64,000 bases of DNA, from positions 117,859 to 181,858 of the forward strand of contig NZ_LZSY01000021.1 of assembly GCF_001665625.1 (NCBI RefSeq), given 5' to 3'. How positions within the stretch are numbered: the first letter of the stretch is position 1; each line of letters starts with the position of its first letter. This document shows, piece after piece, positions 20,947 through 29,128 of the stretch. This DNA is from Mycolicibacterium peregrinum (GTDB taxonomy: Bacteria > Actinomycetota > Actinomycetes > Mycobacteriales > Mycobacteriaceae). Under the pieces are notes generated by a model. That model was given only the letters and a program-made list of their open reading frames with translations, made no database searches and was not told where the DNA came from. Made by a program: the position numbers and the translations under genes.

Positions 20947-21333
20947 TCAGCGGTAATGCGCCAGTTGCTCGGTCAGTTCCTGCGCGTATGCCAGTTGCCG
21001 GGTGAGTTTGGCGCAGGCTTCCTGCGCGCGGGTATGGCATTCGGCCACATAGGTTGTGGCCTTGGTGCGCTGCGCGGCGGTCGAGGTAGGGGAGTTGAGG
21101 GTATCGAGGGCGTCGAGCAGTTCTCGCATTTCGTCGAGGGTGAATCCCAACGGTTTCATGCGGCGGATCGCCAGCAGCCTGTTGACGTCGTCGGCGGTGT
21201 AGAGGCGGAAGCCGCCCGCGGACCGTGCCGAGGGTACAACCAGACCGACCTCGTCGTAGTGCCGGATTGTCTTGATGGACAACTCAGTTCGTGCGGCGAC
21301 CTCGCCGATCTGCAGGTGATCCTGGCTGCTCAA
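20947..21333 (-). CDS. MerR-family transcriptional regulator
   Basis: 128 aa. A MerR winged helix occupies the first 70 residues: LQIGEVAARTELSIKTIRHY and DEVGLVVPSARSAGGFRLYT, then MKPLGFTLDEMRELLDAL. A long dimerisation helix follows with one Cys (AECHTRAQEACAKL) but no recognisable metal-site pattern. It lies 19 nt downstream of sulP on the same strand, so it could be co-transcribed with the transporter. Confidence 0.88.
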   Translation of the reverse strand: MSSQDHLQIGEVAARTELSIKTIRHYDEVGLVVPSARSAGGFRLYTADDVNRLLAIRRMKPLGFTLDEMRELLDALDTLNSPTSTAAQRTKATTYVAECHTRAQEACAKLTRQLAYAQELTEQLAHYR

Positions 21334-21352
21334 CGCTTCCCCCTTGTGACGG

Positions 21353-22861
21353 TCAGTGTGCCGCGGCGAGTTGGCCGCTGAGTCGCGCGTGCCGTTCTGC
21401 GCTGTTCTCGTTCATGCCCACGATGGTGGCGGTCTTGCCCTTGGCAGCGTATTTGGTGGTGATGGCGTCCAGAGTGGACACGGTGGACGCGTCCCAGATG
21501 TGAGCCTGGCTCATGTCGATGATCACGTTGTCGGGGTCGCCGGCGTAATCGAACTGGTAGACCAGGTCATTGCTGGAGGCGAAGAACAGCTCGCCGCGGA
21601 CCGCGTACACCCGGGTGTTCTCGTCGGGATGGTCGATGTCCACCACCTCGGTGAAATGGGCGACCCGGCGGGCGAACAGCACCATGGCCGTCAGGGTGCC
21701 GACAGCGACGCCGTAGGCCAGGTTGCTGGTCGCCACCGTGACCGCGACGGTGGCCAGCATGACGGCGGTTTCGCTCTTGGGCATGCGCCGCAACGTTTTC
21801 GGGTTGATGCTGTGCCAATCGAAGGTCCCGACCGACACCATGATCATCACCGCGACCAGTGCGGCCATGGGGATTTGGGCCACGATATCGCCGAGGCCGA
21901 CGACCAGACCGAGCAGGAACGCGCCGGCCAGGAACGTCGAGATCCGAGTCCGCGCAGCGCATGCCTTCACGTTGATCATGGTCTGCCCGATCATGGCGCA
22001 GCCGCCCATACCGCCGAAGAATCCGGTGACGATGTTGGCCACGCCTTGGCCTAGAGCCTCACGGGACTTGTCGGAGTGGGTGTCGGTGACGTCGTCGACC
22101 AGCTTGGCCGTCATCAACGATTCCAGCAGGCCCACCACCGCCATGGCGAGTGCATAGGGCGCGATGACCCCGAGCGTGTGCAGGGTGAAGGGGACGTTGG
22201 GAACCAGCAGAGACGGCAGGCTCGAAGGCAACTGCCCCTCGTCACCGACGTTGGGAATCGACCAGCCGAATCCGACGGTGGCGGCGGTGAGCACCGCGAT
22301 GGCCACCAGCGGTGCGGGGATCGCGGTGCTCAGTTTCGGGAGCGCCACGATGACGGCGATGGCGACCGCGACCATCGGGTAGACCAGCCACGGCACCCCG
22401 AGCAGATGGGGCAACTGGGCCAGGAAGATCAGGATCGCCAACGCGTTCACGAAGCCGACCATCACGCTGCGCGGCACGAAGCGCATCAGCTTCGCGACCC
22501 CCAGACCGCCGAGGATCAGCTGCAGCACTCCGGCGAGGATAACCGTGGCGATCAGGTAGTCCAGGCCGTGACTGCGCACCAGCGGGGCCACTACCAGGGC
22601 GACGGCACCCGTCGCCGCCGAGATCATCGCCGGCCGTCCACCGACGATCGCGATGGTCACCGCCATCGTGAACGAGGCGAACAGGCCGATGCGCGGATCT
22701 ACCCCGGCGATGATCGAGAACGAGATGGCTTCGGGGATCAGGGCCAACGCCACCACGAGGCCGGCGAGGATCTCGGTGCGTAGCCGGCGCGGCGAACGGA
22801 GCGCAGCGAGCACCGATTGCTGTTCGTGCGGCGTCACCGCATCGGTCGATCGTTTCAACAC
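21353..22861 (-). CDS. SulP/SLC26-family anion transporter with STAS domain
   Basis: 502 aa from GTG 22861 (VLKRSTDAVTPHEQ); the frame is open further upstream but that part is not transporter-like. Ten or more hydrophobic segments follow EILAGLVVALALIPEAISFS, the SulP signature. GFFGGMGGCAMIGQTMIN is the conserved anion-path segment. The C-terminal ~90 residues (YAVRGELFFASSNDLVYQFD, VIIDMSQAHIWDASTV) are a STAS domain. Substrate is sulfate or bicarbonate-like; no carbonic anhydrase fusion is present. A short Cys-rich ORF ends 23 nt upstream. Confidence 0.9.
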   Translation of the reverse strand: MLKRSTDAVTPHEQQSVLAALRSPRRLRTEILAGLVVALALIPEAISFSIIAGVDPRIGLFASFTMAVTIAIVGGRPAMISAATGAVALVVAPLVRSHGLDYLIATVILAGVLQLILGGLGVAKLMRFVPRSVMVGFVNALAILIFLAQLPHLLGVPWLVYPMVAVAIAVIVALPKLSTAIPAPLVAIAVLTAATVGFGWSIPNVGDEGQLPSSLPSLLVPNVPFTLHTLGVIAPYALAMAVVGLLESLMTAKLVDDVTDTHSDKSREALGQGVANIVTGFFGGMGGCAMIGQTMINVKACAARTRISTFLAGAFLLGLVVGLGDIVAQIPMAALVAVMIMVSVGTFDWHSINPKTLRRMPKSETAVMLATVAVTVATSNLAYGVAVGTLTAMVLFARRVAHFTEVVDIDHPDENTRVYAVRGELFFASSNDLVYQFDYAGDPDNVIIDMSQAHIWDASTVSTLDAITTKYAAKGKTATIVGMNENSAERHARLSGQLAAAH

Positions 22862-22884
22862 AACTCCGTTTCGGCGCCCTCGGT

Positions 22885-22953
22885 CTAACGCGGAGGGCAG
22901 ATGTGGGCACAGTCGAGACACGCGTCGTTGCGTGAAAGGTATTGCCGGAACAT
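22885..22953 (-). CDS. Candidate Cys-rich leader peptide upstream of sulP
   Basis: A 22-aa ORF (or 26 aa from an in-frame GTG at 22965) ends ACLDCAHICPPR, with three Cys in eight residues, and stops 23 nt before the sulP GTG. Cys-rich leader peptides that attenuate sulfur genes are known in mycobacteria, which makes this a plausible cysteine sensor. No clear promoter was found at its start and the match is by position and composition only. Confidence 0.35.
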   Translation of the reverse strand: MFRQYLSRNDACLDCAHICPPR

Positions 22954-23206
22954 GCAATCGATCACGGTCGCAGGGCCGACAGGCGCGGACGACGGGCCCC
23001 CACGTTCGGCGTGGTAGTTGAACTCTACCCATGGGGGAGGGTTGTGTTTCAAATCGAGAAGCGTGGATGTGCTCGACGCCACAGCGGAGTGGATTGGGCG
23101 GCGGACCGCCGGCGCGGGCCGAATTCGGGTAGCGCACTACTCATGCCGACGCCGCAGTGTCCGGAGTTGACTGGCGATCACCAACAGTCATCGCATCGGG
23201 GGCATC

Positions 23207-25192
23207 ATGACACGTCACGGTCGAGACAACTTCTACATCGTCGGTGAGGGTCTGGTGACGCCGGAAGCTGCTGACGAAACCCGCACCCTGTCGGCGGAGG
23301 CGGTGACTCGCATATCCGACACAGCTCTGCTCGGCAAGTTCCGCTTCTCGCGCATCGGGCCGAAAGGCACGCCGGCCAGCGTCGGGTTGATCACCGAATT
23401 GGCCAAGGCGATGACCGAACCGCCGTCGGATCAAGACGGTGAGATTCCGGCCGGATACACGTATCTGGGTCAGTTCGCCGATCACGACCTGACGAGGGAC
23501 GACACTGTCGCTCCGCTCGGATCGGACCTGACGGTCGACGAACTTATCCAGGGCCGTTCGCCCACACTCGATCTCGATTCGGTCTACGAGCGCGGTCCAG
23601 TCAAAGACCCGCAGTTCTACACCGACGGGCTGCACCTGAAGATGGGCAGCACCATCGGGCAGGGCCCGATCCTGCCTGGGTTCGACGGCTTCGACCTGCC
23701 GCGCGACCCGGCGCGGAAGACGGCGGTGATACCTGACCATCGCAACGATGAGAACCTGGTGGTGGCCCAGACCCACCTTGCCTTCATCAGGTTCCACAAC
23801 CGGGTGCTCGACACCCTCGGCCCGGTTCCCGCTCCGGCAGTGTTCGAGACGGCGCGGGCGCGCGTCGTCAAGCATTACCAGTGGATGTTGCTACACGATT
23901 ATCTACCGAAGATCGTCGACCCCGGAATCGTGCACGACGTCTTCACCCACGGTCGCAAGCTCTTCGAGAAATCACCGATTCCAGGCGGTAGCCCCACCAT
24001 GCCGATCGAGTTCTCCGTCGCAGCATTTCGCATGGGCCACAGTATGGTTCGCTCGGCCTACAACTGGAACAAGATCTTCGACAACGGGCAAGGAACTCTG
24101 TCGGCGCTGTTCGCTTTCTCGGGAACCAGCGGTGGACTATCGGGCAACAGTCCCTTGCCGTCCACGTGGATCGCCGACTTCCGCCGGTTGTACGACTTCG
24201 CCGAGGCGGGGCGTCCCGACCTGGTGGTGCCGAAGGCCAAGTTCAACCGGGCGCTCAGGATCGACACCAGACTGACGGATCCGCTCGCGACCCTCCCGCC
24301 GGGTTCATTCGGCGGCGACCCCAATGTCCCGGTACCGCCGCTTCAGGCCAACCTGGCGTTCCGGAACCTCATGCGGGCCAACATGGTCAAGCTCGCCAGC
24401 GGCCAGCAGATGGCAGCACTCGCCAACGTCACCGCGCTCAACGCCGAGCAGATCCTCAAGGGCAACGGGGGTGCTCAGTTGAACGGTCTTTCTGCCGCGT
24501 TGGGCAACGAACTGGTCGCCACCACCCCATTGTGGTTCTACATCCTGCGGGAAGCCGAGGTGTTCGGTGGAGGGCGGCTCACCGGCGTAGGTGGGCGCAT
24601 TGTGGCCGAGGTGTTCCACCGGGCGATGGAAGGAAGCAAGTATTCCATTGTGCGTGAGCCACATTGGCGTCCCAACCTGGGGCCCGATCGGCTCACCTTC
24701 CGCATGACGGACTTGCTGCTGTTCGCTTTCGACGGGCGAGCCGAGTTGCTCAACCCGCTCACCGACGACCCCGCGCAACAGGACACGATGATCGAACTGC
24801 GCTTGGGCACCGACAGTGCCTTCGTCAAGATCCTGCAGCATCTGTTGCGCGCGAGGGGTTTCGGTCTGAAAGTCGACGGCGACTTCGGCCCGCTCACCGA
24901 CGCGGCGGTGCGGGTGTTCCAAGGCAGTCAGGGCGTCAAGGTCGACGGCATCGTGGGACCGGTCACCTGGACTCGGCTGTTCATCACGGTCCGCCCGGGT
25001 AGCATGGGTGAGGCCGTGAAGGCAGTGCAGGTAAGGGTGAACCTGAGTCAGGCCACCCCCATCGATGTCGACGGCGACTTCGGCCCGATCACCGACGCGG
25101 CGGTGCGCAAGTTCCAGAAGAGCCGCGCCATCGACGTCGACGGCGTCGTCGGGCCGGCCACGTGGCGACAATGCGTATCCGGTCCCGCCTGA
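23207..25192 (+). CDS. Animal-type heme peroxidase fused to two peptidoglycan-binding domains
   Basis: 661 aa. Residues ~25-505 form an animal-peroxidase (cyclooxygenase superfamily) domain: the distal His is H93 in GQFADHDLTRD, catalytic Arg lies in PDHRNDENL, and the proximal His is H278 in RMGHSMVRSAYNWN. Two PG_binding_1 repeats follow (~525-590 and ~595-660), each with the FGPLTDAAVRVFQ / FGPITDAAVRKFQ core and a DGIVGPVTW-type ending. No N-terminal signal peptide is apparent, so export to the wall would need another route. Expected activity is peroxide-dependent oxidation of halides or aromatics; physiological role unknown. ATG 23207. Confidence 0.9.
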   Translation: MTRHGRDNFYIVGEGLVTPEAADETRTLSAEAVTRISDTALLGKFRFSRIGPKGTPASVGLITELAKAMTEPPSDQDGEIPAGYTYLGQFADHDLTRDDTVAPLGSDLTVDELIQGRSPTLDLDSVYERGPVKDPQFYTDGLHLKMGSTIGQGPILPGFDGFDLPRDPARKTAVIPDHRNDENLVVAQTHLAFIRFHNRVLDTLGPVPAPAVFETARARVVKHYQWMLLHDYLPKIVDPGIVHDVFTHGRKLFEKSPIPGGSPTMPIEFSVAAFRMGHSMVRSAYNWNKIFDNGQGTLSALFAFSGTSGGLSGNSPLPSTWIADFRRLYDFAEAGRPDLVVPKAKFNRALRIDTRLTDPLATLPPGSFGGDPNVPVPPLQANLAFRNLMRANMVKLASGQQMAALANVTALNAEQILKGNGGAQLNGLSAALGNELVATTPLWFYILREAEVFGGGRLTGVGGRIVAEVFHRAMEGSKYSIVREPHWRPNLGPDRLTFRMTDLLLFAFDGRAELLNPLTDDPAQQDTMIELRLGTDSAFVKILQHLLRARGFGLKVDGDFGPLTDAAVRVFQGSQGVKVDGIVGPVTWTRLFITVRPGSMGEAVKAVQVRVNLSQATPIDVDGDFGPITDAAVRKFQKSRAIDVDGVVGPATWRQCVSGPA

Positions 25193-25199
25193 TCGGACG

Positions 25200-26696
25200 T
25201 CAATCCTCAAGCCCGTATTCGTCGAACCAGTAGGCGAGCTTGCCGCGCCGGCTCACCGCGCGCAGCCGGGCCTCGGCCGCCGTCCGTGTCTTGCTGGTGG
25301 TGACGATGAGCAGTTCGTCGCCGACGGCGATGCGGGTGTCCGGCAGCGGAACGAAGGTGCGGCCGTTGCGGATGATCAGCGTGATGACTGCCGGGTCGGG
25401 CAGCCGCAGTTCGAGGATGGTGACGTTGTGCAGCCGGGAATGGGGCTGCACTGTCATGGTCAACAGCTCGGCGTCGAGCACGTCCAGCGGTGCGGCTTCG
25501 ACTTGGATCTCGCGGGTGATGTCGCGGGTGATCAGCCCGAGCGCGTTGGCCACGAATCGGATGCTGGGCGCCTGTATCAGGGTGAAGATCACCACGAGCA
25601 CGAACACGATATTGAGTAGCCGGTAGCTGTCGGGGACGCCCGCGACGATCGGAAACGTGGCGAGCACGATCGGCACCGCACCGCGTAAGCCCGCCCAGGA
25701 CAGGAAGAGCTGTTCGCGCAACGGGATGCGGAATCCGGCCAGTGACAGGACCACCGACACCGGCCGCGCGATCAGCAACAGCACCAGCCCGATGACGATC
25801 GCCGGGATGATGTCGCCGGCCAGATCGTGCGGGTTCACCAGCAACCCGAGGAGGACGAACAGTCCGATCTGGGCCAGCCAGCCGACTCCCTCGGCGAACG
25901 ATCGGGTGGCTGATTTGTGTGGCAGGCCGGAGTTGGCCAGCACCACTGCGGACAGGTAGGCGGCGATGAAGCCGCTCGCATGGGCGCTGCCCGCGGCGGC
26001 GAATGCGATGAAGCCCAACCCGAAGGTGGCGATCGGGTAGAGCCCCGAGGCAGGCAGTGCGATGCGGCGCAACGCGAACGCTCCGGCGAACCCGACACCC
26101 AGGCCGAGCAGCGAGCCGGTGATCAGTTCGTAGAGCAGGTCGGTGATGGCGCCCTCGGGGTGGAACACGAACGGCACCACGCTGAACGTCAACACCAGGA
26201 TGACCGCGGGGGCATCGTTGAAGCCGGACTCTGCTTCCAGGAGCCCGGCCAGGCGTCGGGGCAACGGCAGGATCCGCAGCACCGAGAACACCGCGGCCGC
26301 ATCTGTGGAGGACACGATCGCCCCGAGCAGCAGCGCGAGTTGCCAGTCCACTCCCAGAAGCAGATGCGCGCCGACGGCGGTGATGGCGGTGCTGATCACC
26401 ACGCCGAGGGTGGCCAGCACGCCCGCGGGCGCCAGCACCCCTCGGATATCGGAGAACCGGGTCGTCAAGCCGCCCTCGACGAGCACGATCGCCAACGCCG
26501 TGGTGCACACGTTGCGGGCCAGCTCGACGTTGTGGAAGTCCAGCCCGATCCCGTCGACGCCCAGCACCATGCCGACTGCCAGGAAAAACAGCAGGCTGGG
26601 GAAGCCGATGCGGGTCGCCACGCGCGTGCCGATGATGCTCGCCAGCAGCACGATGCCGCCGGTCAGCAAGGTCAGGTACAGCTGGTTCAGGCTCAT
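25200..26696 (-). CDS. Cation/proton antiporter with TrkA-C domain (NhaP2-type, K+/H+)
   Basis: 498 aa. About 12 hydrophobic segments of a CPA antiporter: SLLFFLAVGMVLGVDGIGLD, ALAIVLVEGGLTTRF, the SSTDAAAVFSVL loop and ESGFNDAPAVILVLTF, which carries the ion-binding Asp. The C-terminal ~110 residues (PHSRLHNVTILELRLPDPAV, VGDELLIVTTS) are a TrkA-C/RCK_C module that senses nucleotides. It converges on the peroxidase with 7 nt between stops and diverges from a TrkA gene, pointing to potassium homeostasis. Confidence 0.88.
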   Translation of the reverse strand: MSLNQLYLTLLTGGIVLLASIIGTRVATRIGFPSLLFFLAVGMVLGVDGIGLDFHNVELARNVCTTALAIVLVEGGLTTRFSDIRGVLAPAGVLATLGVVISTAITAVGAHLLLGVDWQLALLLGAIVSSTDAAAVFSVLRILPLPRRLAGLLEAESGFNDAPAVILVLTFSVVPFVFHPEGAITDLLYELITGSLLGLGVGFAGAFALRRIALPASGLYPIATFGLGFIAFAAAGSAHASGFIAAYLSAVVLANSGLPHKSATRSFAEGVGWLAQIGLFVLLGLLVNPHDLAGDIIPAIVIGLVLLLIARPVSVVLSLAGFRIPLREQLFLSWAGLRGAVPIVLATFPIVAGVPDSYRLLNIVFVLVVIFTLIQAPSIRFVANALGLITRDITREIQVEAAPLDVLDAELLTMTVQPHSRLHNVTILELRLPDPAVITLIIRNGRTFVPLPDTRIAVGDELLIVTTSKTRTAAEARLRAVSRRGKLAYWFDEYGLED

Positions 26697-26775
26697 CGAG
26701 AATTAGTTAATCAGGCAGAAGGGCCGCGAGTGCGCCGTGCCGATAGGGGAAAATGGCCGAGTGGGCGAACGGAAG

Positions 26776-27468
26776 ATGCGAGTCGTGGTTGCCGGTGCGG
26801 GCAATGTGGGTCGCTCCGTGGCCCGTGAATTGCTCGACAACGGCCACAAGGTCCTGCTGATCGAGCAGCTGTACCGGCGCTACGAACCGCACACGGTGCC
26901 GGGTGCGGATTGGCTGCTGGCCGACGCGTGTGAGCTCTCGGCGATGGAGGGTGCCGGGATCGAAACCGCCGACGTGCTGATCGCCGCGACCGGTGACGAC
27001 AAGTCCAATCTCGTGGTCGGGTTGCTGGCCAAGTCCGAGTTCGGGGTGCCGCGGGTGGTGGCCCGGATCAACGACATCCGCAACCAGTGGCTGTTCGGGC
27101 AGGACTGGGGCATCGATGTCGCGGTGTCGACGCCGGGCTCGTTGGTCGCCGGCATCGAGGGTGCAATCGACGTCGGGCACATGGTGCGGTTGATGACGTT
27201 GCGCGGCGGCCGGGTCGAGCTGACCAAACTCACGCTGCCGGAAGACAACCCGGTGGTCGGTCAGCGGGTGGACCGGCTGGACCTGCCCGTGGACACCGCG
27301 CTGGTCACCATCGTCCGCGGAAACAAGGTCAGGTTGCCCAAGCTTGACGATGTGTTCGAAGCCGGCGACGAGCTGCTCTTCACCGCCAACCGCACCTCGG
27401 AGAACTCACTGCTCGCTGCGATCCATGGCGGGGAGTTCCTGCGGGAAGTGGTTTCCGACGAGCCGTGA
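26776..27468 (+). CDS. TrkA-family potassium channel/transport regulator
   Basis: About 230 aa from ATG 26776; in-frame GTG 26761 and ATG 26737 are alternatives. An RCK_N Rossmann domain opens with MRVVVAGAGNVGRSVAREL and includes ADVLIAATGDDKSNLVVGLL; an RCK_C domain ends KLDDVFEAGDELLFTANR. It resembles the CeoC/CeoB proteins of mycobacteria, which gate K+ uptake in response to NAD(H). Divergent from the antiporter gene across about 80 nt. The membrane partner is not in this window. Confidence 0.85.
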   Translation: MRVVVAGAGNVGRSVARELLDNGHKVLLIEQLYRRYEPHTVPGADWLLADACELSAMEGAGIETADVLIAATGDDKSNLVVGLLAKSEFGVPRVVARINDIRNQWLFGQDWGIDVAVSTPGSLVAGIEGAIDVGHMVRLMTLRGGRVELTKLTLPEDNPVVGQRVDRLDLPVDTALVTIVRGNKVRLPKLDDVFEAGDELLFTANRTSENSLLAAIHGGEFLREVVSDEP

Positions 27469-27490
27469 CGGGCCTCGAGGTGGCCCTGGG

Positions 27491-28756
27491 CTAAGCGACT
27501 TTAGGCGGTGGTTTGGGTTGGAACGGTTGGTACCACCACCAGTCGGCGCGCTCACCGGTAGGTCCGGGGCACGGCGGGACAACAGGTGGGGGTGTCGTGG
27601 GTGGACGGGCCAACGACCCGCCCGGCAACCGTTTGCCGGCGCTGTCGGCGACCACGAGCCGGTCGGCGGGGCCGGTGATCGTGATGCCGCCCCGGTGGTG
27701 CAATCGGTGGTGAAACGGACACACCAGCACCAGGTTGTTCAGTTCGGTCGGCCCACCGTCTTCCCAATGCACGATGTGATGGGCGTGCAATCCACGGGTG
27801 GATCCGCAGCCCGGGACCACACAGCACCGGTCGCGGTGTTCGAGTGCCCGGCGGAGGCGGCGGCTGATGGTGCGGGTGGTGCGGCCTGCGCCGATCACCT
27901 GGCCGCGGCGTTCGAACCAGGCCTCACAGGTGGCATCGCACAGTAGGTAGCTTCGTTCGTCGTCGGTGAGCAGCGGCCCCAGATGCAGCGCGGCGACGGG
28001 TTTGTCGCCGTGCTTGTCCAGGTCGACATGTACGGCCACGGCGGTGTGCTGTCCGTGCGGGCGGCGTGCCGTCTCGACGTCCCACCCTGCCTCGATCAGG
28101 CTCATGAACGCATCCACCAGGTTGGGGAACGGCGGTGCCTGATCCGACGCCGGTTCACCGTCGGTGTCGTGGTCGCGTTTCCAGTCGGCGATCACCGCAT
28201 CGTGGTGCGACTGCAGTGCGGTGTCGAATTTCGCCGCGTCCAACCGCGGCAACCGGATTCGCCAGGTGGTGTACTCGTCCTCGACGTTCTTGGTGATCGA
28301 ACGCTCCGGTTCGGGCCGGGTTTCGGGTTCGGGGCGTGGTTCCAGCTTGACCGCAGTACGCAACTGGCGGACGGTGGCGACGGCGGCCAACTCGGCGTAG
28401 TGCTCATCGGAGCCGTCGGCGGCTTTTTCGGCGATCACCCCAACCTGATCCAGCGACAGCCTGCCTTCACGCATCCCTTGCGCACAGCGGGGGAATTCTT
28501 CGAGTCGACGTGCGACGGCCACGACGGATTCGGCGTTACGTGGAGCGATGCCGGTTTTCCAGGCCACCAACGCTTGGATGGAGCGAGCGCCGGTGGCGCC
28601 GCACAGTTCGTCGCGATCCATCTCGGCGACGATCTCCACGATGCGTGCGTCGATCGCGTTGCGTTGGCCGGTCAGCTCGGCGACCTCGTCGAACAACATC
28701 TCCAGCCGCTGCACTGGGCTCACCCCACCAGTGAAAGAAGCTGCGCCCGAAGACAT
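27491..28756 (-). CDS. DUF222/HNH endonuclease-domain protein (13E12 repeat family)
   Basis: 421 aa. The N-terminal ~250 residues are DUF222 (EVAELTGQRNAIDARIVEIV, EGRLSLDQVGVIAEKAADGS). The C-terminal HNH domain shows CCVVPGCGSTRGLHAHHIVH, WEDGGPTELNNLVLVC and PFHHRLHHRGG, i.e. the zinc/metal His and Cys set is intact. These genes occur in many copies in mycobacterial genomes and are often DNA-damage induced; they are not by themselves mobile elements. The Pro-rich tail is low complexity. Divergent from the Pth2-like gene. Confidence 0.9.
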   Translation of the reverse strand: MSSGAASFTGGVSPVQRLEMLFDEVAELTGQRNAIDARIVEIVAEMDRDELCGATGARSIQALVAWKTGIAPRNAESVVAVARRLEEFPRCAQGMREGRLSLDQVGVIAEKAADGSDEHYAELAAVATVRQLRTAVKLEPRPEPETRPEPERSITKNVEDEYTTWRIRLPRLDAAKFDTALQSHHDAVIADWKRDHDTDGEPASDQAPPFPNLVDAFMSLIEAGWDVETARRPHGQHTAVAVHVDLDKHGDKPVAALHLGPLLTDDERSYLLCDATCEAWFERRGQVIGAGRTTRTISRRLRRALEHRDRCCVVPGCGSTRGLHAHHIVHWEDGGPTELNNLVLVCPFHHRLHHRGGITITGPADRLVVADSAGKRLPGGSLARPPTTPPPVVPPCPGPTGERADWWWYQPFQPKPPPKVA

Positions 28757-28776
28757 GACACCATCAAAGCAGAGGG

Positions 28777-28798
28777 GTACGACAAGTTCGGGTCGTAC
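28777..28798. promoter_or_regulatory. Palindrome in the HNH/Pth2 divergent promoter region
   Basis: GTACGAC (28777-28783), 8-nt spacer, GTCGTAC (28792-28798): perfect 7-bp arms between the two divergent genes, 20 nt before each start. Likely an operator; no regulator assigned. Confidence 0.45.
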
Positions 28799-28818
28799 AA
28801 CATGGTGGCTTTAGGCTG

Positions 28819-29124
28819 ATGGTCATGGATGCCGAAGACGCCGAGGGTACCGAAGCGCCGGAACGCCGGCTGGTGATCAGAGTCAACTCGAACGCGAAGA
28901 TGACGCGCGGTAAGGCCGCCGCACACGCCGTGCATGCCGCGCTCAAGCTCTACGGCATCGAATACGAGCACCCGGTCATCGTGATCGGCGGCAAGCCCGA
29001 CGAGATCCTCGCGCAGACGGTGCATGTGCGCGATGCCGGGCGCACTGAGCTCGAACCCGGCACACTCACTGCGGGGGCGAGCTGGGAGTACAAGGACCGC
29101 ACCGAGCCCGACGCACCCGAGTAG
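28819..29124 (+). CDS. Short peptidyl-tRNA hydrolase 2 (Pth2)-like protein
   Basis: 101 aa. RLVIRVNSNAKMTRGKAAAH followed by AVHAAL corresponds to the Pth2 strand plus K-M-x-x-G-K-x-A-A-Q-x-x-H-A-A helix, with Gln replaced by His. VHVRDAGRTELEPGTLTAGA matches the family's DAGRT-x-x-x-PGT segment. Canonical Pth2 is about 115-120 aa, and the middle and final TVLAIGP strand are shorter here. Whether it still hydrolyses peptidyl-tRNA is uncertain. It ends 4 nt from the convergent monooxygenase gene. Confidence 0.7.
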   Translation: MVMDAEDAEGTEAPERRLVIRVNSNAKMTRGKAAAHAVHAALKLYGIEYEHPVIVIGGKPDEILAQTVHVRDAGRTELEPGTLTAGASWEYKDRTEPDAPE

Positions 29125-29128
29125 GGGC

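Noticed and set aside
27491..28756. Mobile element suggested by the HNH/13E12 protein
   Set aside because: No terminal repeats, transposase or attachment site nearby; these genes are dispersed paralogues in mycobacteria.
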